Shown here piece after piece: positions 31,553 to 40,656 of a DNA stretch of 64,000 nt. This DNA comes from Cryoendolithus antarcticus. Lineage: Eukaryota; Ascomycota; Dothideomycetes; Cladosporiales; Cladosporiaceae. The notes beneath the pieces were generated by a model, which saw only the letters and a program-made list of their open reading frames with translations, had not been told where the DNA came from and searched no databases. The position numbers and the translations under genes are program-made. Positions within the stretch are counted from its first letter, which is position 1. Every line of letters begins with the position of its first letter. The stretch spans positions 186,001 to 250,000 of the forward strand of contig NAJO01000029.1 of the NCBI GenBank assembly GCA_002077065.1, in the 5' to 3' direction.

Positions 31553-33454
31553 ATGGCAACCTTATCAGTACTCACGCCAATCAAACAACGCCGTGATGGC
31601 ATCTTCTCTACCCGCCTCGCCGGTGGCCGCATACCTCTCACCCCCTCCCCCAAGACACCCCGTACTCAGGTGATTGCGGAGGTGCAAGAGAGCATCCACC
31701 ATGGCAACGCCAACCTCATGTCCCGCTTCTCCCGCTCAGTGTCCAAGACCAACGTCCGCGACTCGCCCAAGTCAAACATCGCCGGCCGTCCGTCGCCGCG
31801 TCGTGTCGACACTGGTGTGAGCGACTTCACACTGACCGGCACCGGTCCTCGTCCCAGCACAGCATCAGCCAAGAACACGCCATCTCGCCCGCGTCATGTT
31901 CGTGCAGGGTCAGCACACCGCACTCCCAAGAGAAGCCAGGGCAAGATCAACTACACCGCTGCCGACAGGTTCGTCCCCAACCGGACCGCCAGCGAGGGGG
32001 TTTCATCCTCAGGCGCAGCTACCAAGCTCGACAACGAGCAAACTCCCAGACGTCCCAAGTCGAGCGCATCAGATGGGTCGGCGACACTTGCTGCGAGTGC
32101 TGCCAGCGTCTTTGACTTGTCTCGTCACCACTCAGCTGCCGACCTCACCTCTACTCTTTCTCTTGAAGGCCTCTCCCTCAGCACCACCGATGACAGCGAG
32201 GACGCTCCTTCCACCAACAAGCCTTCTCCCAACACTGTCGCGTACCAGACATCCGTCGCCGAGGCATGTGGCGTGTCAATCAAGCAGCGCATCCTCGCCT
32301 TCAAGCCCGCGGCGCCAGAGTCTTCCCGCCCGATAGACCTCCGCTCGCAGTACAACCGCCCCGTCAAGCCCGCGGCAGCCTCAGCCTCTCACTTCCGTCG
32401 CCGTGTCCTCACAGCCCCCGAGCGCGTCCTAGACGCCCCCGGTCTGGTCGACGACTACTACCTCAACCTCCTCGACTGGTCCTCTGGCAACCAAGTCGCG
32501 ATCGGCCTCGAGCGTTCCGTCTACGTCTGGTCTGCCGAGTCCGGCTCCGTTGCTTCCCTCTTCGAATGCCCATCGGACACCTACATCTCCTCAGTCAAGT
32601 GGTCCGCAGACGGGGCCTACGTCGCCGCCGGCCTCGGCACAGGCGAAGTGCAGATCTGGGACGCGGAAGACGGCACAAAGCTGCGTAGCATGTACGGCCA
32701 CGATACCCGCGTCTCGGTCATGGGCTGGAACAAGCACATCCTCTCCACCGGCGCTCGCTCGGGTCTGGTGTACAACCACGATGTCCGCATCGCAGAGCAC
32801 AAGATCGCTGAGCTCGTGTCACACACTTCTGAAGTCTGCGGCTTGGAGTGGAGGGCCGATGGCGCCCAGTTGGCGACGGGGGGTAACGACAATCTCGTTT
32901 CGATCTGGGATGCTCGTTCGCTCAACGCGCCGAAGTTCCAGAAGACCGCTCACAAAGCCGCCATCAAGGCTCTTGCTTGGTGCCCTTGGCAATCGAACCT
33001 CCTCGCTACTGGTGGAGGGTCTCACGATCGCATGATCCACTTCTGGAACTCGACTTCGGGTGCACGTGTCAATGGCATTGATACTGGTAGCCAGGTCACT
33101 TCGCTGCGTTGGAGCTTGGGCTACAAGGAGCTCGTGTCCTCTTCCGGATTTCCCGACAACTCCCTGAGCATCTGGAGCTACCCGACGCTCGTCAAGAATG
33201 TTGAGATCCCGGCGCATGAGTCTAGGGTGCTGCACTCGGCGCTCAGCCCGGATGGACAGATGCTTGCTACTGCTGGTGAGTCTCACTCATCATACCCATT
33301 TCTCATGGCGTCTTTTACTGACTGTTCTGCAGCTGCCGACGAGTCCCTCAAGTTCTGGAAGGTATTCGAGAAGAAGGCTGGCTCAGCTGGTATGGGCGCC
33401 GTTGGCGCCGCGGCTGCGAAGGCGGGTCTGACGAAGACTACTACGATTCGTTAG
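31553..33454 (+). CDS. CDC20: Anaphase-promoting complex activator Cdc20/Slp1
   Basis: Exons 31553-33275 and 33333-33454, 614 residues. Cdc20 recruits substrates to APC/C at metaphase-anaphase. The C-box DRFVPNR is at residues 138-144, and the Ile-Arg tail that docks on APC/C ends the protein (TTTIR). Seven WD40 repeats fill about 300-580, opening with the Cdc20 signature LDAPGLVDDYYLNLLDWS. Splicing of the 57 nt intron (GTGAGT...CTGCAG) gives LATAAADESLKFWKVFE, the conserved last blade. The intron length is divisible by three and contains no stop, so an unspliced mRNA would still encode a full-length protein with a 19-residue insertion. ATG 31553 (MATLSVLTP) follows an open but ATG-less leader. 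Confidence 0.94.
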   Translation: MATLSVLTPIKQRRDGIFSTRLAGGRIPLTPSPKTPRTQVIAEVQESIHHGNANLMSRFSRSVSKTNVRDSPKSNIAGRPSPRRVDTGVSDFTLTGTGPRPSTASAKNTPSRPRHVRAGSAHRTPKRSQGKINYTAADRFVPNRTASEGVSSSGAATKLDNEQTPRRPKSSASDGSATLAASAASVFDLSRHHSAADLTSTLSLEGLSLSTTDDSEDAPSTNKPSPNTVAYQTSVAEACGVSIKQRILAFKPAAPESSRPIDLRSQYNRPVKPAAASASHFRRRVLTAPERVLDAPGLVDDYYLNLLDWSSGNQVAIGLERSVYVWSAESGSVASLFECPSDTYISSVKWSADGAYVAAGLGTGEVQIWDAEDGTKLRSMYGHDTRVSVMGWNKHILSTGARSGLVYNHDVRIAEHKIAELVSHTSEVCGLEWRADGAQLATGGNDNLVSIWDARSLNAPKFQKTAHKAAIKALAWCPWQSNLLATGGGSHDRMIHFWNSTSGARVNGIDTGSQVTSLRWSLGYKELVSSSGFPDNSLSIWSYPTLVKNVEIPAHESRVLHSALSPDGQMLATAGESHSSYPFLMASFTDCSAAADESLKFWKVFEKKAGSAGMGAVGAAAAKAGLTKTTTIR

Positions 33455-33770
33455 ACGTCTGCTTGAGCAGCTAGTGATGCCGATGGGCATAATTTCGTAA
33501 GGCATCAGACAGGCAGTTTCCGGCATGAGTGGCAGGGTCAGGATCAGGGGTCGAAGTGGTAGAGGATCTTCTTTTTGCGACACTACGGTACACGAGACAT
33601 CATTTCTCGACTTCAATGCCTCGCGTCTTGCACAGATCATGTCGTGTTGTCCTTTTGATTGTACACTATGCCACATCATGTCTGTGCTGTGCCACGCCGC
33701 CGTTCAGCAATGCACGGAGTAGCTGCTTCGATCATTCGCATACGCGACGCAGCTATACTGACCACGTCTT
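33455..33770. other. Convergent intergenic region, cdc20 / coilin-like gene
   Basis: About 316 bp between facing stop codons, presumed 3' UTRs only. Confidence 0.3.
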
Positions 33771-36284
33771 CTACATCTCCCCCTTCCTCAACAACCTCAC
33801 CTCGCCCATCTCGCCCCAGCTCAAAACTCTAGCTCTCTCATCGACCTCCTCATCCCCCTCAGCGTCCTCCCCTTCCATCTCAAACTTGGCATACACTCGA
33901 TTGCCCTCTTCATCAAAAGTCTTCTGCGGCATGTCCCTGATAGCCATTCTCACGCCCCACTCATTCCGCTCAACATCATGTCCGATCAGCTCCGCAGTCC
34001 GGGCAAGCATCTTAGGCTGCCAGGAGGTGGCAGCTCCGCAAACGAGCTCGGTGTACGTGACGATATCTCCCACTGCAGCGTCGGCTTCTGGGAGGAGACG
34101 TAAGGTTGAGATGTCTTCCGGAAGTGCAGGGAGATCGGTTTCCAATGCCACCGTCGCGTTGGCCTGAGCCTGCAACTGTAACGCACTCGGATCCTCGTCC
34201 CCCAACAACGCATTATCATCCCAATACTCCCCTTCCTCCCACTCAGCGCCATCATCATCCCCATAATCAAGGTAATCCCCGTCTTGATCGGGGAAGTACT
34301 TGTCGTAAGTCTCCACATGGCTCTGCGTTTGACGTTGGCCCTTGCCGCCGCTCATGTACGAAGCCTTATTCCGGTTCTTCCGCTTGTGATACTGCGGATC
34401 CCAGCGCTGATGGAAGGGATACGGTGGCGTGCTCAGGGTGACGTTCGCGTCAACGCATTCGACGGCGCGAAGATCAATTCGATCAGACCAGTGGTATGCT
34501 GGCTCGAACTCGGCGGTGGCGTGCTCGGACTCTGGCGTTGTGGCAGGGACTTCAGGCTCGGTATCCACGGCTTCACTTGCTGCGATGGCTGCGATGGCGG
34601 CTTTGGCTGCGGGTCCGCGCCGACTAGCAAGTTTCTTGCGTAACGCTTCTTTCTGCTGGTCGCTTTTGGGCGCGCGAACGCCAAGGGACGCGAAGATATG
34701 GCGTTGAGAACCTGCGAGATCGAGACGTGCGCGACGGGGTTGTGGCTCGGCGGTGCCGCCGTTGGCATCCAGGGTGTTCTCGGCGGCATTTAGTTCTGGT
34801 GCGGTGGAATGGCCGTTACTCATAGAAGCATCGACGATTTTGCTGCTCACTTCGTCTGGCTCCTCGTCATCTTCATCGCGAGACCCAGTACGCTCTTTTG
34901 TCGTGATCTCAATTCCGCCAGACTCAATCGCGTCCAGCAGGCGGCGGCGCTTACGTGCCATCGTCTCACTGTCTGCTTCGGAAGCGCGCTTTGCGGTGCT
35001 CATAGTAGGCGCACCTGCTACCTCACTCATATCGTCACCACAGTTCACTTCTTTGGCTGGCTGATTGTTGCCCTCCGTCGTTTGGTCTTTGAATCGCGGA
35101 TTGCCCCTCGGATCGCCCTTCTTCCGCTCCTGTAGATCAGCCAGTGTCGCATCTGCAGGGAGTACTTCTGCGGCTTTAAGGTACTTCAACTTCTTGGCGT
35201 CTCTGCGTCGTACATTGCGAGCCTTTGTTGCGGGAAGTCCTTCATAAGGGATGTTTGTTGCTTTGCCGTTTGTCAGTGCTCCTCCTACAGGTGTAGTCGT
35301 AGTAGCCATCTCGTTTGGGATTAGCGAGAAGATGCCATTCGTGAGTTGCTGTGTCTTTGTTGCGCCTGGCCTCGTGGACTTGCCTGTAGCTGGTGTGGGT
35401 GTAGGCTCTGCAGTGATGTGATTGCGCTTATCAGTCGACGTGTCCTCTACACTCTCGTCGCTCGACTCTGAGCTGGAGTCTGAGCTCGAGTCTGAGCTCG
35501 AGTCTGAGCTCGAGCTGTCTGACGAATCATCCTCCTCTTCACCACTACTGTCATCAGAGTCCGTTGACGCCTCGCTCGAAGAATCCTCTTCTCCATCGAC
35601 CGCCTCATCCGACTCCGCGTCCGAGCCCTCACTTTCCTCAATCTCGAAGCCCTCAAAGTCCTCATCATCTTCATCGTCCTCGCTGTCTTCCTCTCCTCTA
35701 AACGGTACCAACGTCCTATGCCCTCCCAAAAGCGGCCCCTCAATGAGCCTCCGCTGCATCCACTCTTCCTCCTCTCCCGGCGTCTCTCCATCAGCGACAG
35801 TGAACCTGAGCCTCTTACTCTCCCTAGAATCGCTCTCACCCTCCCACTCCTCGTCCTCATCGTCATCGTCATTCTCAACATCCTCCTCGTCCCTTCCCTT
35901 CTTCACAACCACGCCCTCAGCCCTTCCCTTCCCTCTTCCCCACGCAACACCATCTAATACCCTCCTCCCATGCTCCGTAACGCCCTCTCTGCCCCCAAGC
36001 CGCCTTGCCCTGACTTCGTTGCCGCTGATAGCTCTCACAACGACTTCATCCTCATCTTTCAGTACGCTGCCGACTTCTTGCCAGTGCAGCGCTTCGTAAC
36101 CCGAGATCGAAAAGCTGTAAGTCTCTAGCCCTAGTGTAGGGCTGTCGAGGGGAAAGGTAGCAGAGAGGAGGGTGAGCAGGGCGGAGATGGTGAGCGTTTG
36201 AGATCCGGTAGGGAGAGGCCAGAGAGCTTTGATCGCGGGGAGGGAGGGCCGGAGGAGCGTGAGACGGAGGCGCATGTTGGCCAT
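33771..36284 (-). CDS. Coilin-like acidic nuclear protein
   Basis: An 837-residue intronless protein. The N-terminus (MRLRLTLLRPSLPAIKALWPL ... LEDVFSISGYE-like wording) resembles the ubiquitin-like start of coilin. A long region from about 130 to 300 is Asp/Glu/Ser-rich, including a repeated SDSS pattern. Basic stretches follow (RKRRRLLDA, KARNVRRRDAKKLKYL). Near the C-terminus, AAVGDIVTYTELVCGAATSWQPKM resembles the coilin Tudor-like fold. Coilin organises Cajal bodies and binds snRNPs; fungal versions are poorly known. Start: ATG 36284 (MANMRLRL) or ATG 36275; the frame beyond has no ATG. The alternative is a fungal-specific protein of unknown function with a coilin-like end. Confidence 0.72.
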   Translation of the reverse strand: MANMRLRLTLLRPSLPAIKALWPLPTGSQTLTISALLTLLSATFPLDSPTLGLETYSFSISGYEALHWQEVGSVLKDEDEVVVRAISGNEVRARRLGGREGVTEHGRRVLDGVAWGRGKGRAEGVVVKKGRDEEDVENDDDDEDEEWEGESDSRESKRLRFTVADGETPGEEEEWMQRRLIEGPLLGGHRTLVPFRGEEDSEDDEDDEDFEGFEIEESEGSDAESDEAVDGEEDSSSEASTDSDDSSGEEEDDSSDSSSSDSSSDSSSDSSSESSDESVEDTSTDKRNHITAEPTPTPATGKSTRPGATKTQQLTNGIFSLIPNEMATTTTPVGGALTNGKATNIPYEGLPATKARNVRRRDAKKLKYLKAAEVLPADATLADLQERKKGDPRGNPRFKDQTTEGNNQPAKEVNCGDDMSEVAGAPTMSTAKRASEADSETMARKRRRLLDAIESGGIEITTKERTGSRDEDDEEPDEVSSKIVDASMSNGHSTAPELNAAENTLDANGGTAEPQPRRARLDLAGSQRHIFASLGVRAPKSDQQKEALRKKLASRRGPAAKAAIAAIAASEAVDTEPEVPATTPESEHATAEFEPAYHWSDRIDLRAVECVDANVTLSTPPYPFHQRWDPQYHKRKNRNKASYMSGGKGQRQTQSHVETYDKYFPDQDGDYLDYGDDDGAEWEEGEYWDDNALLGDEDPSALQLQAQANATVALETDLPALPEDISTLRLLPEADAAVGDIVTYTELVCGAATSWQPKMLARTAELIGHDVERNEWGVRMAIRDMPQKTFDEEGNRVYAKFEMEGEDAEGDEEVDERARVLSWGEMGEVRLLRKGEM
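35464..35511. repeat. 12 bp tandem repeat inside the coilin-like gene
   Basis: Four consecutive 12 bp units of the type gagtctgagctc, the first slightly diverged, encode the Ser/Asp repeat of the coilin-like protein on the minus strand. Length is likely to vary between strains because the units are nearly identical. Confidence 0.8.
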
Positions 36285-36441
36285 CTCTCCCTGACAAACT
36301 AGGACATGGTGATGGTATGAGCGTTTGACATGCAACAAAAAGTTGGAGAGTGTTTGACATGTGATTTTGAGGTGAAGTCAAAAGCTGCCAAAAGTCTTGG
36401 TGCAATATGATTGTACACTTTATGCAGCGAATTATACATAT

Positions 36442-37755
36442 CTACTTATCCTTCACCAGCGCCTTCGACCTTACATCTTCGTCCATCTTCTCGTCCTCCT
36501 GCGGCGAGAGCGCAGTTCCATAGATGTTAATGGTCCCACCGCCAGTCTCCGCACCAGGAGACGCCTCGAAGTCTTTCACACTGAACACCACTCTGCCCTC
36601 GACTTTCTTTCCTTTTCCATCGACGTAGTAGCCCGCAGCACTTCGCCTGCCCCGTCGAGCCATGGCGCCGGCATCGTCTGCGGCAGACTCGTCTTCTACC
36701 CATCGCCAGTCCTTTGGTAGTCGTGAGCGCTCAACGCCGGCGTTGAAGTAGTTGTAGCAGATGAGTCCGAGCATGCTTTCGTTCTGCAAATTGACAAAGC
36801 CTTCCAGCACAGTATTCTTTCGTGGTCTGAAGAGCAAGATGTCTACCGTAAGCCACACGAATATCACAGCGTATTCGTCGATGCTCTCACCGAGCACAAC
36901 TGAACGTGGTCCCGTGCCATCAATCTGCTGGCCTTGCTCAGGCGTTTCGGACATCCGTGGATTGCTGAACGATAGTACAATGCCTTTCAGAGGTGGGTAG
37001 TACGTGAGGAGCAGTGGTGACATGTGCTCCGCGCAGAGTCCTTCCACTGGGAAGTGGTGCGCTATAGGCGACAGCGCGAGATAGAATGATGCGGTCTGCT
37101 GCTTGAAGGGCGACTTCGAATCCAGCAGCTTCTCATCTATAGCAGTGATCGTCGTTGAGATTACTTCCGTTTCGGCTTCTATCGTAGCCGATGGAGCAGG
37201 CGGCTCGTCCACGTGTACGATTTCGTGGGGCTCTGGAGGCGCCGCTTCCAACTCCGTCCGCTTCTTCTTCTTCTTCGTCTGCTCAAAGGTTCCATTGGGT
37301 ACAATAGGCTCTTTTAGCTCAGTCCGAGGCACTCCATTCGGCACTGCTGTTGTTTCTCCCGCGCTGTCCCGCCGTTCTGCCTTGACCTTCTTTGACTGCT
37401 TCTTCGTCGTAGCGTCCAGCTCCGGACTTGCCCGAGGCAGCATACCAAGTGTAGCATCGGGTGCGGGTGCTGCGACGGCCGCTACAGCTGCCTCCTCCGT
37501 AGCCGTTGCATGCTCTTGTGGCTTCAGCTTTCGTTTCTTCGACTTCTCCTTGACTGGCGGTAATGATGGTTGCATTGATCCAGCGTGCTCCTCAAATGGG
37601 CTCTCCTGCTTCACTGCCTCCACGGCGTAATCCTTCTTCGACTTCTTGTGCTTCTTTGCCGGCGCAGTGTCCCCGATTGGATCTTGGCTGTCGCCAATGA
37701 CGCTAGCCTCCTCTCTTCGTCGCTTCTTCGACTTCTTCTCTATGCCGTTTTCCAT
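36442..37755 (-). CDS. RPA43: RNA polymerase I subunit Rpa43
   Basis: A 437-residue intronless protein. The N-terminal 200 residues are lysine-rich and disordered (KKSKKRRREE, KKHKKSKKD, KKKKKRTE), a nucleolar-type extension longer than in yeast, where the whole protein is about 326 residues. The conserved part starts near residue 220: SFYLALSPIAHHFPVEGLCAEHMSPLLLTYYPPLKGIVLSF is the Rpb7-like N-terminal domain. The OB-type domain follows (FVWLTVDILLFRP, LEGFVNLQNESMLGLICYNYFNAG), ending with VEGRVVFSVKDFEAS. Rpa43 with Rpa14 forms the Pol I stalk that binds Rrn3 for rRNA gene initiation. It is head to head with a J-domain membrane protein gene across 343 bp. Confidence 0.93.
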   Translation of the reverse strand: MENGIEKKSKKRRREEASVIGDSQDPIGDTAPAKKHKKSKKDYAVEAVKQESPFEEHAGSMQPSLPPVKEKSKKRKLKPQEHATATEEAAVAAVAAPAPDATLGMLPRASPELDATTKKQSKKVKAERRDSAGETTAVPNGVPRTELKEPIVPNGTFEQTKKKKKRTELEAAPPEPHEIVHVDEPPAPSATIEAETEVISTTITAIDEKLLDSKSPFKQQTASFYLALSPIAHHFPVEGLCAEHMSPLLLTYYPPLKGIVLSFSNPRMSETPEQGQQIDGTGPRSVVLGESIDEYAVIFVWLTVDILLFRPRKNTVLEGFVNLQNESMLGLICYNYFNAGVERSRLPKDWRWVEDESAADDAGAMARRGRRSAAGYYVDGKGKKVEGRVVFSVKDFEASPGAETGGGTINIYGTALSPQEDEKMDEDVRSKALVKDK

Positions 37756-38098
37756 CCTCGCTATGTACGCCTAGGGCAATGTAAGAAGAGTGAAGCAGAG
37801 AACCGCGTATATTCACTTCGATGCGAGCTGTCGCAAAAAGATTGAAGCTCATGCATTCGCTTGTGAAAGTGCGGAGTAGCGACAGAAGTCTTGACCCGAT
37901 ACCTACTTTTGCGTAGACTTTACATGTCGCGTCAATACGCATCCAATGTGAAGCGCTCGATATCGATACAGTCCACACAATCGCGGATACTCAATTTCCG
38001 ATCGAGGAAGTCTTTCTCTCGCGATGCTTCTCCGATGATAGCGTCTGATCGAACGTTCCAAACCTTTCACTGATCACTCCCCTCTCCCATCATTCATA
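37756..38098. other. Divergent intergenic region, RPA43 / J-protein
   Basis: About 343 bp with both promoters expected; no element recognised. Confidence 0.3.
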
Positions 38099-39204
38099 AT
38101 GTCCACGAATGGTGTCCTCTCAATGGCAGGATGGTATTTTCTACCAGGCGTATGTCCCTGATGTGCCTCTCACGAACAAAACTCAGTCTAATGATCCTCT
38201 AGCTCGTCACCGGCTATCTCCAATCAATCCTCTACACAATCTTCATACGCGCCGGCGACCCCAAACCCGCCCCTGGCTCGCCACGCTTCGTCAAGGACCG
38301 ACGACGAGTCCACGTCTTCGTCGTGCTCTTCTACCTTGCCTACACGGTCTACGAAGCCGACTGGCAATTGCGAAAGGAAAGCGACTTCTATCAAGCTCTT
38401 GGCGTTGCGCATGATGCCTCTGAGAAGGCGATTCAGAGCCGCTTCAGACGCCTGACCGTGCAGTTTCACCCCGACAAAGTCAATGACATAGACAAGGAGC
38501 GCGTCGAAGCGATCTATGTGCGTCTTCAGGTTGCGAAAGATACGCTCGTCGATCCAATTAAGCGCTTCGCGTACGATCGTTTTGGCCGGGAGATGCTGGC
38601 TTGGACTCACTGCAAGACGCTGTCTGACTTCGTCTTCCATGGAGTCAAGAACATCAGCACTTACTACTTCTCCACTGCAGTCGGACTGCTGTTGCTTGGT
38701 GTGCTTGGCTACATGCAGTCGGGCAAATTTTGGCGGTATATGGTCATGGCTACGCTGTTCGTTGTCGAGCTGCATACAATGACCAGGCCCACATTCCCTC
38801 CATTACTTGCCAAAGCTGTCAATCCGCTGCTATCGATGACTGGACTGCGACCGCCGTATTTGCCGTTCCAAATGCTCGCTCTGCTCAGGAAACTTGCAAT
38901 CACATTCTTTATCGCCATGTCGCAGCTAGCACCATTATTGCGCGACCCGGGGTCTGCAGCTCCTGCAAGTGACACTGTGACGCCACAAGATCTGGATCGT
39001 ATTGATGCGCTTGCGAAAGCGGCTGATCAGGAGACTGGCAGACTACTCGGACTCGAGCTTGCGCCCTTCGCAGGTGATGAGCACGCCGTGAAGTCACTGA
39101 GAGCTGCACTGAAGGACTGGTTGGTGCAAAATACTGTTCGCAATGATACTGAGGTGAGAGCTGCGATGAGTTGCGTGTTCGAGGGCAGGCGCGCATCAGC
39201 GTGA
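38099..39204 (+). CDS. J-domain (DnaJ) integral membrane protein
   Basis: Exons 38099-38149 and 38203-39204, 350 residues; the 53 nt intron (GTATGT...CTCTAG) joins MAGWYFLPG to LVTGYLQSILYTIF. Hydrophobic segments lie at about 11-33 and 53-68 before the J domain, and two more after it (TYYFSTAVGLLLLGVLGY and YMVMATLFVVEL). The J domain runs from SDFYQALGVAHDASEKAIQ to RFGREML, with HPD at 106-108, so it can stimulate an Hsp70 ATPase. It resembles fungal ER-membrane J proteins such as fission yeast Erj5-type proteins; orthology is not certain. The ATG at 38099 is the only one giving the first membrane helix after splicing. Confidence 0.85.
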
Positions 39205-39852
39205 TCGAAGACAGCAAGTACGATGTGTCCCCGATCGCAGCCAAAGACGCTTGTTGACATCGCAGCTCCTGCCGATCCGCCATTTTGCTCTCGTGGATAT
39301 ACTACGCTCTTCGATTCGTGTTGGAGATGAACGAATACCAGACCATCGCCAGCATCTGCACGACCGTAATCAGTCAGTCAATCATTGGTGTATCAATCCA
39401 TCGCTCTCGGGTCAGGCGATCATCTAGAGGCTGAACAGCATTATACGCTGATTTTGAACCCTCGCCACGCGCTGTCACGACACTTACGAGAGCTGTGGTC
39501 GAACACGACGAGATCAGGCGATGGCACCGAGTGCAAGCATCCAGGGAAGGCAGCCACAACGCGAGCGTTCACCACTCATCCGAGATCGTGCAGGCCCTTG
39601 TGGAAGAAGGAATGGGGCAGTCTAGTCAAGGTCGAGACGAAGAAGCAGAGATACTGATAAGGAGCGCAATTCGGCTTGCCATAATAAACGCATACCAGGA
39701 GGCATTAGTCTCTCGAGAAGACGACGCAGCGCGTCGAAGCATACGCGGCGGGTCCCATGGTACCACAAGCTTCCAAGAAGCAGCCAGGAGAAGGCTGTAC
39801 GGTCTCTGGTTGAGTGCGAGGCGCTCCCAGGGAAGTGCAATCGGAGGTATGA
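39205..39852. other. Region before the third F-box-like gene
   Basis: About 648 bp. An ATG-less frame open from about 39495 to 40052 reads like protein in places (DEEAEILIRSAIRLAIINAYQEA) and might be part of an exon of the next gene or of an unrecognised gene; I could not find splice sites that join it in frame. Confidence 0.3.
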
Positions 39853-40460
39853 ATGCCGCGAACGGAAATGGCAGATCCGCTGTCACTGTGCCCGTACCCC
39901 TTCAGCGAAGCATTATGCCGGGAGGTCGAAGCATGTACGAGCTGTCTCAAGGCGCGCAAGGCTTCCAGGCAAAAGTCAGACATGGATCTCACAAACGGCG
40001 CAGACACGCATATGGTCATGGACGTAGAGCCAGCCCACAGTTCAATTCTTGACCTCGTCAGGGATACGCGGTCAGTAACCTCAGGAAAGCATGGACCACA
40101 GATCAACTCACTGACAGTCATAGACTTCCACACTTCCGGTTCCTCGACCTCCCACCCGAACTCCGCTGCATGGTATACGGGTTCTACTTCGTGGACCCTC
40201 ATCCGCCAGATAACTCGCCATACGCCGATTACGGTCCCTTGTCTCCAGCCTTCGTTCACGCCGTGACATTAGTCTCTCAATTCGTTCGATACGAAACCCT
40301 TCTCCACCTCCACCGCGGCAAACTTGGTACCGCCTTCTGGCCCCCGGAGCTCACTCGTCTCAACCTCACAGTTTCTCGACACCCAACCATCCGCGCCTTA
40401 TGTCATCGGACCCTCCGGAGTAAACGCATCTGGGACATTACTCGCTGTCAGCGAACATGA
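39853..40460 (+). CDS. F-box-like protein, third dispersed member
   Basis: Exons 39853-40070 and 40124-40460, 184 residues. The 53 nt intron (GTCAGT...CATAG, CTGAC branch) creates LPHFRFLDLPPELRCMVYGFYF, the same F-box-like signature seen in the two tandem genes at 9-11 kb. Downstream landmarks are PAFVHAVTLVSQFVRYETLLHL. The N-terminal exon has ATGs at 39853, 39868 and 39982, so the start is uncertain; a CTSCLKARK cysteine pair would be included with the longer forms. It is shorter than the tandem pair and lacks their C-terminal landmarks, so it may be truncated or a different subfamily. Confidence 0.6.
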
Positions 40461-40656
40461 TCGAAACGCTTATGCACTTGTTTGTGAGGTGGTGTAGAGC
40501 GGCGTATGTACAATTCGGCCCGCCATGACTATGCTCCCTGAGTCTATTGTCCCAAATCCATACCTCCAGTGACCGATCATGACCTCGCCTCCCAAACGCC
40601 TACCGATCCAAACACATGCACCCGTCCCAACAACTCCGCGCTCGTCCTCTCCTCGC

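Noticed and set aside
35422..36099. A 225-codon Ser/Leu-rich plus-strand frame
   Set aside because: Mirror of the acidic Ser/Asp/Glu tract of the coilin-like gene; low complexity only.
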